From contig NC_052399.1 in assembly GCF_009389715.1 (NCBI RefSeq), positions 18,541,646 through 18,605,645 on the forward strand: a DNA stretch of 64,000 bases, read 5' to 3'. The translations under genes and the position numbers were made by a program. Position 1 is the first letter of the stretch; each line of letters starts with the position of its first letter. Origin of the DNA: Phoenix dactylifera. Its lineage: Eukaryota > Streptophyta > Magnoliopsida > Arecales > Arecaceae. This document shows, one piece after another, positions 24,962 through 33,849 of the stretch. The notes under the pieces were generated by a model that was not told the DNA's origin, did no database searches, and saw only the letters and a program-made list of their open reading frames with translations.

Positions 24962-25029
24962 AGTCCCTAGACGGAACTCTCATTCCGCGGAGCTGGAGCT
25001 CTGAAAATCTCCGCGTGTACCATCACTAG
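24892..25029 (+). pseudogene. E1 remnant of the pol C-terminus (end of integrase)
   Basis: In the frame KLAPNWEGPYRV...RRPGTYQLESLDGT...PRSWSSENLRVYHH, stop at 25027-25029, this matches the last ~45 codons of E2 pol (KLAPKWEGPYQI...SENLRMYYQ). Everything between gag and this point has been deleted, relative to a normal Tat-like element. Confidence 0.85.
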
Positions 25030-25149
25030 GACCCCAAAGGGGTCCATTATTCAATTATTGAACTTCATTCTACAGATTTCATTTCATAATAAACTTGTGG
25101 TTTACGAACCTATTTTGAGCTCACCGATCTTTCTGGTTATATTCTGATG

Positions 25150-26290
25150 ACAGGTGTGCTCCTACCCCGACCTCGGCCGGGATGCCCCGAGACGACGGGA
25201 TGCCCCGATCCGTCGGGATGCTCGAGACGTCGAGATATGAGTTAGCGGTCCTCTCTGACCGGACGAGCTCGGCTCGTGCTCCATCGACTATGAGTTAGCG
25301 GTCCTCTCTGACCGGACGAGCTCGGCTCGTGCTCCATCGACTATGAGTTAGTGGTCCTCTCTGACCGGACGAGCTCGGCTCGTGCTCCTACCCTGACCAC
25401 GGTCGGGATGCCCCGAGACATCGGGATGCCCCGAACTTCGGGATGCCCTGAGACGTCAGGATGCCCCAATATATTGGGATGCCCTGCCGCAACGGGATGC
25501 CCCGATCCGTCGGGATGCTCGAGACGTCGAGATATGAGTTAGCGGTCCTCTCTGACCGGACGAGCTCGGCTCGTGCTCCGACTATGAGTTAGCGGTCCTC
25601 TCTGACCGGACGAGCTCGGCTCGTGCTCCTACCCTGACCCCGGTCAGGATGCCCCGAGACGTCGGGATGCCCCGAGACGTCGGGATGCCCCGGCTATAGG
25701 GAAGCTCGAGACGTCGAGATATGAGTTAGCGGTCCTCTCTGACCGGACGAGCTCGGCTCGTGCTCCTACCCTGACCACGGTCGGGATGCCCCGAGACATC
25801 GGGATGCCCCGAACTTCGGGATGCCCTGAGACGTCAGGATGCCCCAATATATTGGGATGCCCTGCCGCAACGGGATGCCCCGATCCGTCGGGATGCTCGA
25901 GACGTCGAGATATGAGTTAGCGGTCCTCTCTGACCGGACGAGCTCGGCTCGTGCTCCGACTATGAGTTAGCGGTCCTCTCTGACCGGACGAGCTCGGCTC
26001 GTGCTCCTACCCTGACCCCGGTCAGGATGCCCCGAGACGTCGGGATGCCCCGATCCGTCGGGATGCCCCGATCCGTCGGGATGCCCCGAGACGTCGGGAT
26101 GCCCCGGCTATAGGGAAGCTCGAGACGTCGAGATATGAGTTAGCGGTCCTCTCTGACCGGACGAGCTCGGCTCGTGCTCCATCGACTGAGTTAGCGGTCC
26201 TCTCTGACCGGACGAGCTCGGCTCGTGCTCCTACCCTGACCACTGTCGGGATGCCTCGAGACGTCGGGATGCCCCGATATGTTCGGAATA
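25150..26290. repeat. E1 complex tandem repeats with palindromic CCCCGA...TCGGGATG units
   Basis: Two unit types alternate. The first is a ~16-21 bp palindromic unit, GGATGCCCCGAxxxxTCGGG, in which the arms pair. The second is a ~45-55 bp unit containing ATGAGTTAGCGGTCCTCTCT and ACGAGCTCGGCTCGTGCTCC. A larger block is repeated with an offset of 378 bp (e.g. TACCCTGACCACGGTCGGG at 25389 and 25767). No coding role is likely. Confidence 0.85.
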
Positions 26291-26362
26291 TGATCTTTAT
26301 TGGCCAAACGAGTTCGGCTCGTTCTCCATCAACCCTGGCTGACGAGTTTATCTCGTTCTCTA

Positions 26363-27300
26363 TTATTGGATTTCTCTGCCGACGTCCTCAGAAAGCGGAG
26401 TCTGAGCAGAGAAGCGTCTTCAGTCGCCTCGGCGCAAGGACGCATGTTATATAATGTCTCGGCATTATCTTATTTATCTTATTTCTCTGGATTTCTCTGC
26501 CGGCGTCCTCAGGAAGCGGAGTCTGAGCAGAGAAGCGTCTTCAGTCGCCTCGGCGCAAGGACGCATGTTATATAATGTCTCGGCATTATCTTATTTATCT
26601 TATTTCTCTGGATTTCTCTGCCGGCGTCCTCAGGAAGCGGAGTCTGAGCAGAGAAGCGTCTTCAGTCGCCTCGGCGCAAGGACGCATGTTATATAATGTC
26701 TCGGCATTATCTTATTTATCTTATTTCTCTGGATTTCTCTGCCGACGTCCTCAGGAAGCGGAGTCTGAGCAGAGAAGCGTCTTCAGTCGCCTCGGCGCAA
26801 GGACGCATGTTATTTAATGTCTCGGCATTATCTTATTTATCTTATTTCTCTGGATTTCTCTGCCGACGTCCTCAGGAAGCGGAGTCTGAGCAGAGAAGCG
26901 TCTTCAGTCGCCTCGGCGCAAGGACGCATGTTATATAATGTCTCGGCATTATCTTATTTATCTTATTTCTCTGGATTTCTCTGCCGGCGTCCTCAGAAAG
27001 CGGAGTCTGAGCAGAGAAGCATCTTCAGTCGCCTCGGCGCAAGGACGCATGTTATATAATGTCTCGGCATTATCTTATTTATCTTATTTCTCTGGATTTC
27101 TCTGCCGACGTCCTCAGGAAGCGGAGTCTGAGCAGAGAAGCGTCTTCAGTCGCCTCGGCGCAAGGACGCATGTTATTTAATGTCTCGGCATTATCTTATG
27201 TCTTATTTCTCTAGATTTCTCTGCCGACGTCCTTAGGAAGCGGAGTCCGAGCAGAGAAGCGTCTTCAGTCGCCTCGGCGCCAGGACGCACACGGTACAAG
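26363..27300. repeat. E1 121-bp tandem repeat array, about 7-8 copies
   Basis: A 121-bp unit is repeated head to tail, with the landmark ATGTCTCGGCATTATCTTAT at 26454, 26575, 26696, 26817, 26938, 27059 and 27180. Copies differ by only a few bases (GCCGGCGTCC against GCCGACGTCC; ATATAA against ATTTAA). Diverged copies of the CTCTGCCGACGT...GAGCAGAGAAGCGTCTTCAG core continue to about 27550. The 80-codon frames in each copy are a by-product of the repeat. Confidence 0.92.
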
Positions 27301-27559
27301 GTACCATTTATTTAATATCTTTACATTATTTTATCTTTGGATTTCTCTGCCGACGTTCCCAAAGAACGGAGTTCGAGCAGAGAAGCGTCTTCAGTCGCCT
27401 CGGCGCAAGGACGCACACGGGACAAGGTACCCGTCCATTTAATGTCTTTACATTATTTTTGTTTTCGGATCTCTGCCGACGTCCTTGAAGAACGGACTCC
27501 GAGCAGAGAGCATTTGCAATCGCCTCGGCGAAAGAATGCTCACGACACCAACACATTAT

Positions 27560-28032
27560 TATTCTAAGTCCGGTGAATCCCCGTCACGAGTTGACGAGCA
27601 TTCGACCCATTCGTTCGAAACGAATCTGGTCCGCCCCGGCAACGCGAGGGTCGAAGTTCGCTAACTTCGCCGAAGTTTAAGTCCCGGTGACCGCCTCAGG
27701 GCTCGGTCAAGTCCTGGGCTAGGCTCGGAACGATGGAGCCTAAATCCTTGGTATAAGCACAAACGTTGCTATACCATTGGTCGAGGGACCGAGCAATGGA
27801 GCTCGGCAAGCCGAACCTAAACCCAAACCCTGTGGCGGGCGAAATTAGAGGCCATAGAGCCCATATCCTCGGAACCTAAAACGGATCCGAGCAGAAAAAC
27901 TTGCGCTACGACAAACGTTTCCAAAAAAAAAATGTATATTCATTTCAAAAAGGCCCGTAGGCTAAGTACAAAATTGGGGCTTGGCCCTTACAAGTATAGG
28001 AGGCCATCCCAACCCTAGGAGAAATAACAAAA
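27560..28032. other. E1 non-coding spacer between repeats and antisense gene
   Basis: GC-rich sequence without open frames of note; on the minus strand it would be the 3' region of the antisense gene. Confidence 0.5.
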
Positions 28033-30307
28033 TTACATCAAAGGCTCAACCTCGGCCACCTCGGCCTCGGCGGTTCCGGGAGTGGTCGGCTCAGCAGCTG
28101 AGACCTCTACAATGGCCTCGGCAACAACAGGAGTGGCCTCGGGGGCAACCTCGGTCACTTCAGGGTCGGCTACGGCCGCCTCGGCTACCGGAGTTTCTGC
28201 CTCCGCCTCCGCCCTCCCTGCTCCCGGTTTGAGCAGGTTTATATCGAAGTCCGGGAGGAGCCGCCGCAATTGGTTGCGGAAATCCCAGAAGCCTTGGATT
28301 AGCCCATTTACCCCCTCCTCAGCCATGAGGTCGCGAAACTCTTCCGACTCGCGGAAGAGCTTCACCGCGTTTTGGGCGTTCTCCCGAGCCTCGAGCTCCC
28401 GGGCCTCGTGATAAGAGGCCTTCCGCTCAAGGTCCCTAAGCTCCCGCTCGAGCTCTAGGTGGCGGCCGTGGGCGCCCTCCAACTCCTGCCCACGAGCGGC
28501 CAGTGCTTCCTCGGCCTTAACTAGCCGAGCCTCTGCGGCGCGCAGCTCGGATCTCGCCAACGAGTGCGCGCCCTTCTCCTCGTCGAGCTCGGCGGTTAGA
28601 GCTCGAATCTTCTCATCGGATGCTCCGATCTTCTCTTGGAGCACCCGTTGTTCGGCCTCGGAGGCCTGGTACTTCTCTTCGGAGGCCAGGTACTTGGCCT
28701 CGGCGGCCATGTACCTCCTCTGGGCCTCCTCGAAACTGCGCTCACGCCTCCGGGCCTCCCCCGGTATTCGTGGACCAGGTGCATCAACATCTCCGTCTCG
28801 TGCACGTGCTGTAGAAGAGAGACGTGAGGCGCCAAAAAAAAAAAAAACAACAAAACAGCGAACAATCCTTGTAGGGGGGAGATTTTACTTACCCGGACGA
28901 TGTTGCAGCGAGTGGCGTCCATGAAGGCGTTGTAGCTCATGGACTGCATCGTGGTCCGGTCAGCCGGGAGCAGCGCGAGCCGAATTACTTCGCGCGCCAC
29001 CTGTGGGTTTTCAAGGGCTGAATCACCCTCGAACACGGACCAAGAGGGTGCATAGGGCACCCGTTCCTCCGAGCCTGGCAGGCTCGGGAGGCCAGCATCG
29101 GCTGGCCTAGATGGAGCCGACCCCGAGGCTCCTCGACTGCTCCCCGGCTGGGAGCTAAGGGGCAGGGGTCGGACGAGCGGCCGATCTGACTGCCGCACGA
29201 CCATGGCGGGGCGTGCAGGCACGGGACCCGCAGGACTCCTCCCCTGGTCAGCAACTGAAGCGTCCTGCCGACCAGGGATCTGCGTTAGAGGCGTCGGGCA
29301 TAAGGGCGCCATCGGGGCTCTGGATCCCGAACTCCCGGGACCCGCGCCCTCTCTCCGATCAGCCTCGGGGCGCGCCTCGGGGCGCGCAGGCTGAGAAGGC
29401 CCCGCCTCGGGGTGCGCGGGGCGGGAAGGACCCGCCTCGGCCACTACTGCCGCCGAGGGAGTCGAGGCAGCCGAGGTCTTTTGCTTCTTCCTCGGCTCCG
29501 TGGGCTCCCCCGAGAGCTCGGCTGCCCTCTTTTGGTAGCGGGCGTAAAGGACTTCGCTCTTTGTTACCATTTTCGCGATGTCTGCAAAGACGAACAAAAT
29601 TAGAACATCAGAACAATAAGGAAATAAAAATTGCTGTAGCTATCCTTACCCTGAGGACGTGCCGAGCTCAGGCCCACGTTCACCAGCGCGTCCTCGCTGA
29701 TGAGGCCGTTCAGCGAGATTCCGTCCCCGAGGCTGCGGACGGCGTCAAAGATCCCCTCCTCACGTGTAGTAAGCCGGGGGAGCTTGTTGATGGACTTAAG
29801 CTGGGGTGGCCTCCACCTGGGGTCAAACCCCCAGGACCGTTCAGAGCCTAGGAAGAAGAACTTCTCCTTCCAGCCATGAATGGACGAGGGGGCACCATGG
29901 AAGAGTGGTGGACCCGCCCGGAGGGCAATGTAGAGCCACTCTCCGTCTCCCGGACTCGACTTAAAAATGAAAAGTCGCCGGAAGACGTTAACAGAGGTAG
30001 GAATCCCCTGTAATAAACACAGTGACAGGAAACCCATCACTGTCCTCCAAGCATTCGGAGTGAGTTGCGCCGGAACCAACTGGCATACCCCCAGCAACTC
30101 ATTCACGAAACTGTGGAGAGGGAATCGGAGGCCGGCCCAGAGTGACTCTGAGTGCACTCCGATCCGGCCTACCGGAGGATCGGTTACCCGATCCCTCCGC
30201 CTGGCGGGTTCCAAACGAAACCCCCGAAGAGGGAAGAACCACTCTTCGGCCATCTCCACCTCCAAGACGCTCATGGTGGATACAACCTCACTAGGAATAG
30301 AACCCAT
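28033..30307 (-). CDS. E1 antisense three-exon gene (gypsy-type transposon domain, coiled coil), one frameshift
   Basis: Exons on the minus strand: 30307-29650 (658 nt), 29581-28893 (689 nt) and 28808-28033. Donors GTAAGG (29649) and GTAAGT (28892) and acceptors TTTGCAG and TTCTACAG are canonical. Junction phases are 1 and 0. Exon 1 encodes the 'putative gypsy type transposon' kind of domain (FPLHSFVNELLG, LVPAQLTPNAWRTVMGFLSL, GAPSSIHGWKEKFFFLG). Exon 2 has a basic patch EPRKKQKT and proline/serine-rich repeats. Exon 3 encodes a long alanine/glutamate-rich coiled coil (from about MAAEAKYLASEEKY), an FRESEEFRDLMAEEGVNGLI motif and an acidic alanine-rich tail. A C run at 28758-28762 (plus strand) puts the start of exon 3 out of frame with the rest by one base; it is either a real frameshift or a base-call error. 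Same architecture as the E2 gene at 45005-47085. Confidence 0.75.
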
Positions 30308-30452
30308 TGTAGAAGAAGAAAGGGATTAAAAAAGGGGAAAAAAGGACAACCTGAGGAAGATGCCGGAAAAAAGGGCTTCGGTCTCAGGAAGGCGAAGAAC
30401 AGAAAGCTAGAAGCAGGAAGCAATAGAAAGAGGACGGAAGGCTGGGGGAAGG

Positions 30453-30460
30453 TTTAAATA
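30453..30460 (-). promoter_or_regulatory. TATA-like box of the E1 antisense gene
   Basis: On the minus strand GGTCTATTTAAACC lies about 146 bp before the ATG at 30307. The E2 antisense gene has GGTCTATATAAACC in the corresponding place, so the box is conserved except at one base. Confidence 0.55.
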
Positions 30461-30837
30461 GACCTCCCCAACGGCCTGGATCAGCGAGAGATGCTGTATC
30501 CTGTTGAGATGACGACACGCGTCGATCTGAAAGACAGAACGGCACCCATAATTAAGACCAGCGCTTCGAACGCCGAAGCGCCCCATTGGATCGCGCGGAA
30601 AGGCGTCCGCAATCGAAGATCGTGCAGCTCCATCATGAGCCCACGACGCGAGGACGCTTCGCGAAAAGTGTCCCAATAATGAGGCCTTTTCGGGAAACAA
30701 GAGACGTCGCCTATTAAAGGCACCTCGAAGCTTCCGATAATTCAAAGCGCGCGATAAACTATTAATCTTTTGGGAACTGAAATGACCCATTAAAAGCTAC
30801 TTCCCGCGCTCCAGCTGGTAGCCAACTGGAACTCGGA

Positions 30838-30850
30838 AGTCGGGGGGTAG
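30838..30850 (+). other. E1 polypurine-like tract before the 3' LTR
   Basis: AGTCGGGGGGTAG directly precedes the right LTR. The same motif with one G fewer precedes the 3' LTR of E2. Confidence 0.6.
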
Positions 30851-32004
30851 TGTTGGGGGAAAAACCCCAAGTTATACTGTTGTGGAGGCGCTCGGCCGAA
30901 GGGTACTGGCCGGGAAGGCGCTCGGCCAAAGGGCGCCGACCCGAAGGTTGCTCGGCTAGAAAGTGCCGAGCAGAAGGAGCGCCGACCGAAGAGAGCGCCA
31001 AGGAAAGGCACCCGACTAAAACGCCCAAGTACGGCTGCTCGGCTAGAAAGAGCCGACCAGAGGATGCCGACCAGAGATAGCGCCAAAGGGAGGCGCTCGG
31101 TTAGGAAGCGCTTGCTCAAAAAACGCCGACCAGGGATACTTACAAGGCAACCCCGCCACAGGGCGCCCCATTGGGCGACCAGCTCGGCTCGGCACCTTTG
31201 CCGAGCCGATGCCTTAACCAAGCACTCAATCCTCCAAGGGATTTGACAACTCAACTACAACTTGCCGCCTGCCACATCTTTGAGCCATCAAAGCATGAGA
31301 TCTCCGCAGGCGTTCGGCACGACTCGTCATTAATGCACGAGACCTCTTCAAGTCTCCGATGCACTCAGACATTTAATGAACATGGCTCAAGACGATCTCC
31401 GGATCGCTGAACCATTAGAGCGTATGGCTCTTCCTGACCGCCGGTTCATTCAGCAATTAATGCACTTACCATCCACGAACCCCAGGCCCACTACGGCCGG
31501 CGGTTCAACGACTCCAACAGGTCCGATCGACCGTGACAGCTCCCTGACTCCGGTCTGATCCGGCCTTATTCTCCACTACGCCATTAATGGGCCAAATCAT
31601 GCCCAATTATTACAAAAGGGACAAACTCCCCTGTCACCTCCCAGGTAACGCAAAACCCCACTATAAAAGGGGAGCCTGGGGGGAAAGATGGGGGGGAAGG
31701 AAACACTTGAAGTAAATAGCACAGACACCATTGATGACATCAAAGCTTTCATCTCTGCTTCATCTTAACTAAAATATTCTATGCATACACTCTCTCTCCT
31801 CCCACTCCCTCCACATATTTGCCCCCTCTGACTTAAGCATCGGAGGGCCGGCGCCGGGGAGCCCGGCCACCGGTTTTCCTTGCAGGTCCGGCGCCCCGAC
31901 AGTGAAGGACGCAGCCGGCCGGTGCACCGCCGTCCGCCCCCTGTAGCAGCGGAGCTCCTCCTTCTCCGGTTTCGCGGCAGCCCCCGGTCCAATTTCCAGC
32001 AACA
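30851..32004 (+). repeat. E1 right (3') LTR
   Basis: 1,154 bp, nearly identical to the left LTR; a TATAAAA box is at 31662-31668. Visible differences include a shorter G run near 31690, one inserted C (AAGTCTCCG) and about six substitutions. Confidence 0.92.
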
Positions 32005-32300
32005 GAATCCATGGAGGGATGGTGGCTTTTGGGGTTTTGCCATGGGAGAGGGCCAAAGCACAGACTGCCTTACCCAACCCGGACCCGACCCAGATCTGAA
32101 TTATTCGGGTCGGGTCTGGGTTATATATGGATCCGACTCGAATGACTCGTTGGGCCCAAAATTATAGTTGTGGACCCGACCTGACCTGACCAGTCGGGTC
32201 GGGACTGCGTCTAAAATTAGAACCCGAACGAGAAACCGTGTCGGATCGGGGTCACTCAAGATTCGATCTGACCTGACCCATTTGCATCCCTAGTTGGACA

Positions 32301-33216
32301 ATACTCGACTTTTAATGGCACCATATGTCTCCAGTAATGTGCCAATCATATGTCACGCTACACATTTCTTAGGACAGAGCTCTAAAAAATATACTAAATC
32401 TAAAAATTTATCACAACCTGAATATATGTGAAGAGTAATGATCTCAATTCATAACAAATAATAAAATTGATCCAACAATTTAATTACCCAACCAGTATTA
32501 GTAATGCTCTATCTATTCATTTCTTCCACTTGTGATCTCAACCATAGTCAAGTACCATGCAACCTGCAACTTCGAAAAGAGAGAAAAAAAAAAAAAAAGA
32601 ATGTGGGCTTTATAACCCAATAAAAACTCCAAACCGCTACAATATAAAAAATAAGAAAATAATTGGTTAGCAATATAAAATAAATATTGTATCGGTGCTC
32701 GGAAAGCTTGTGTCGGCGGAGGCATAGTCGGCCTCTTCGACCGGCTGCCACCGGGGCCGGCTCGGCGAGCTGCGCAACGCCATAGTCGGAAAGGCGGGCG
32801 AACCGATGCCGATTAGGACGTGGGACGGATCGGTGGTTGATATGTTGCGATGAGCGGTTGTCACGGAACCGCTTGTCGTCGAGGGTCAGGGACTGCGAGT
32901 GGATAAAGACGAGAGAGCATGCGCTACCTGGAGGATGATCTGGGCTCGGTGCAAGATTGCCGAAGCTTCCCAATCCCCATCCATTCGGCTCGACTCGGTC
33001 TGGTTCATCCAGTATTGCTCGTTGGTCGCTGGAAAGCAACGAGGCCTTGACCGCGCTCAAGCCGAAGCGAACCGGGGATCCAACTTTCCATCCACGCCTG
33101 CCCAACCCCGATACCTGCTACCCGCATTGACCGCGACAGAGCACCACCCTCTCTCTCTCTACAAGTATACCTCTCTCTTCCCCCACACAAGCACGTCATC
33201 CTCTCCGTCTGAAGCC
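32301..33216. other. Intergenic and 5' region of the secreted-protein gene
   Basis: AT-rich to about 32690, then GC-rich. The 80 bases before 33217 are CT-rich (runs of CTCTCTCT), typical of a plant core promoter or 5' UTR. A frame open upstream from 32899 is in phase with the gene, but the signal peptide at 33217 marks the better start. Confidence 0.5.
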
Positions 33217-33849
33217 ATGACGCCGGCCAAGATCACCATCGTCTTCTCCGTCATATCCTCGCTCCTCCTTGTCTCCCATGCCCGCTTCGTCCCCGACGAC
33301 ATCTTCCCATTCACCACCGCCCTCTCCAAGCAGGACCCACTGGAGGACACCGATCGGACGGCCATCGTACTCCCGCTGGAGAAATCCCCCGACGGATCCA
33401 TCTCCGCCGCCGTCGAGCCATTCCACTATGTCGACACCTCCCTCCGCCACCCGATCGGCCGCCACATCCGCCGCCCGATCGGCCCCCACTTCTTGCTCCG
33501 CCTCCGCCACGGCTGCCATGGCCCCCGGCACGGTCGCTTCCCCTACGGAGACCACATGATAGCGTTCCCGAGGGGCCGCAAGAATATTCCGAGGGGTTTT
33601 CCGGGCGAGATGCGGTCGATCCTGACGATGGGGCCGCGAGTCCCGAGGGGATTTCCCAACGAGAAGCAGCCGACGCCGACGGGGAGGACGGAATCCGAGC
33701 GCAGGTTCTGGAAGGAGAGGGCGGCGATGGCTCACGGGATGAGGGAGGCCGAGAGGCGCCCGCGGGTTGTGAAGCACGAGGAGGAGGAGGAGCGGAGAGA
33801 ACACGGGGACTTCGCGAGGCGGTTCTGGGCGATTCTGAACCGCTTTTGA
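33217..33849 (+). CDS. Secreted His/Arg/Pro-rich small protein, 210 aa
   Basis: Single-exon frame. Residues 1-22 (MTPAKITIVFSVISSLLLVSHA) form a clear signal peptide with a likely cut after SHA. The start at 33217 was chosen because it places this peptide at the N-terminus. The mature part opens RFVPDDIFPF, has an acidic and hydrophobic segment to about residue 75, then a basic region with IGRHIRRPIGPHFLLRLRHG and PRHGRFPYGDHM. A PRGFPxE/K motif occurs twice (IPRGFPGE and VPRGFPNE). The C-terminus is a charged helix rich in E and R. No Cys framework or enzyme motif is visible. It could be an apoplastic or cell-wall protein or a peptide precursor; I do not recognise the family. Confidence 0.75.
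   Translation: MTPAKITIVFSVISSLLLVSHARFVPDDIFPFTTALSKQDPLEDTDRTAIVLPLEKSPDGSISAAVEPFHYVDTSLRHPIGRHIRRPIGPHFLLRLRHGCHGPRHGRFPYGDHMIAFPRGRKNIPRGFPGEMRSILTMGPRVPRGFPNEKQPTPTGRTESERRFWKERAAMAHGMREAERRPRVVKHEEEEERREHGDFARRFWAILNRF

Larger units (their letters stand above)
23384..32004 (+). mobile_element. E1: non-autonomous Ty3/gypsy LTR retrotransposon, 8,621 bp
   Basis: Two nearly identical LTRs (23384-24543 and 30851-32004) start TGTTGGGGG and end CAGCAACA. Target duplications GAATC lie at 23379-23383 and 32005-32009. A primer-binding site follows the left LTR and a G-rich polypurine-like tract precedes the right LTR. Inside, in order: a gag N-terminal remnant fused to the last ~45 codons of pol, two blocks of tandem repeats (25.15-26.29 kb and 26.37-27.5 kb), and a three-exon antisense gene (30307-28033, minus). 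Protease, reverse transcriptase, RNase H and nearly all of integrase are missing, so it can move only with help from an autonomous relative. I count about six substitutions plus a few small indels between the LTRs, which indicates a recent insertion. Confidence 0.92.
22401..32300. mobile_element. Gene-carrying hAT element (Pack-type), interrupted by an LTR retrotransposon
   Basis: The element proper is 22409-32292. Left end TAAGGCTGCAAATAGGTTAG and right end (complement TAGGGATGCAAATGGGTCAG) form terminal inverted repeats and are flanked by perfect 8-bp duplications GTTGGACA at 22401-22408 and 32293-32300. The left ~250 bp and right ~210 bp align in order with the corresponding halves of the compact hAT element at 8449-8900 (same phrases, e.g. 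GGGTCCTAAATTTGGA on the left and AGAACCCGAACGAGAAACCG on the right). Removing the inserted E1 retrotransposon and one copy of its target duplication leaves about 1.26 kb. Between the hAT ends lies unrelated sequence with a decayed RING-H2 gene fragment, so the element appears to have captured host gene DNA. No transposase is present. Confidence 0.8.

Noticed and set aside
26300..27180. Row of overlapping 80-codon frames
   Set aside because: Each copy arises from the 121-bp array; not genes.
26363..27300. CRISPR-like array
   Set aside because: The units are contiguous 121-bp repeats without unique spacers, inside a plant LTR element.
32548..33105. 185-codon minus-strand frame upstream of the secreted-protein gene
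   Set aside because: Overlaps the presumed promoter; no motif; ends in low-complexity Phe-rich sequence.
32899..33216. N-terminal extension of the secreted protein
   Set aside because: In frame, but would bury the clear signal peptide at 33217 and includes CT-rich leader DNA.
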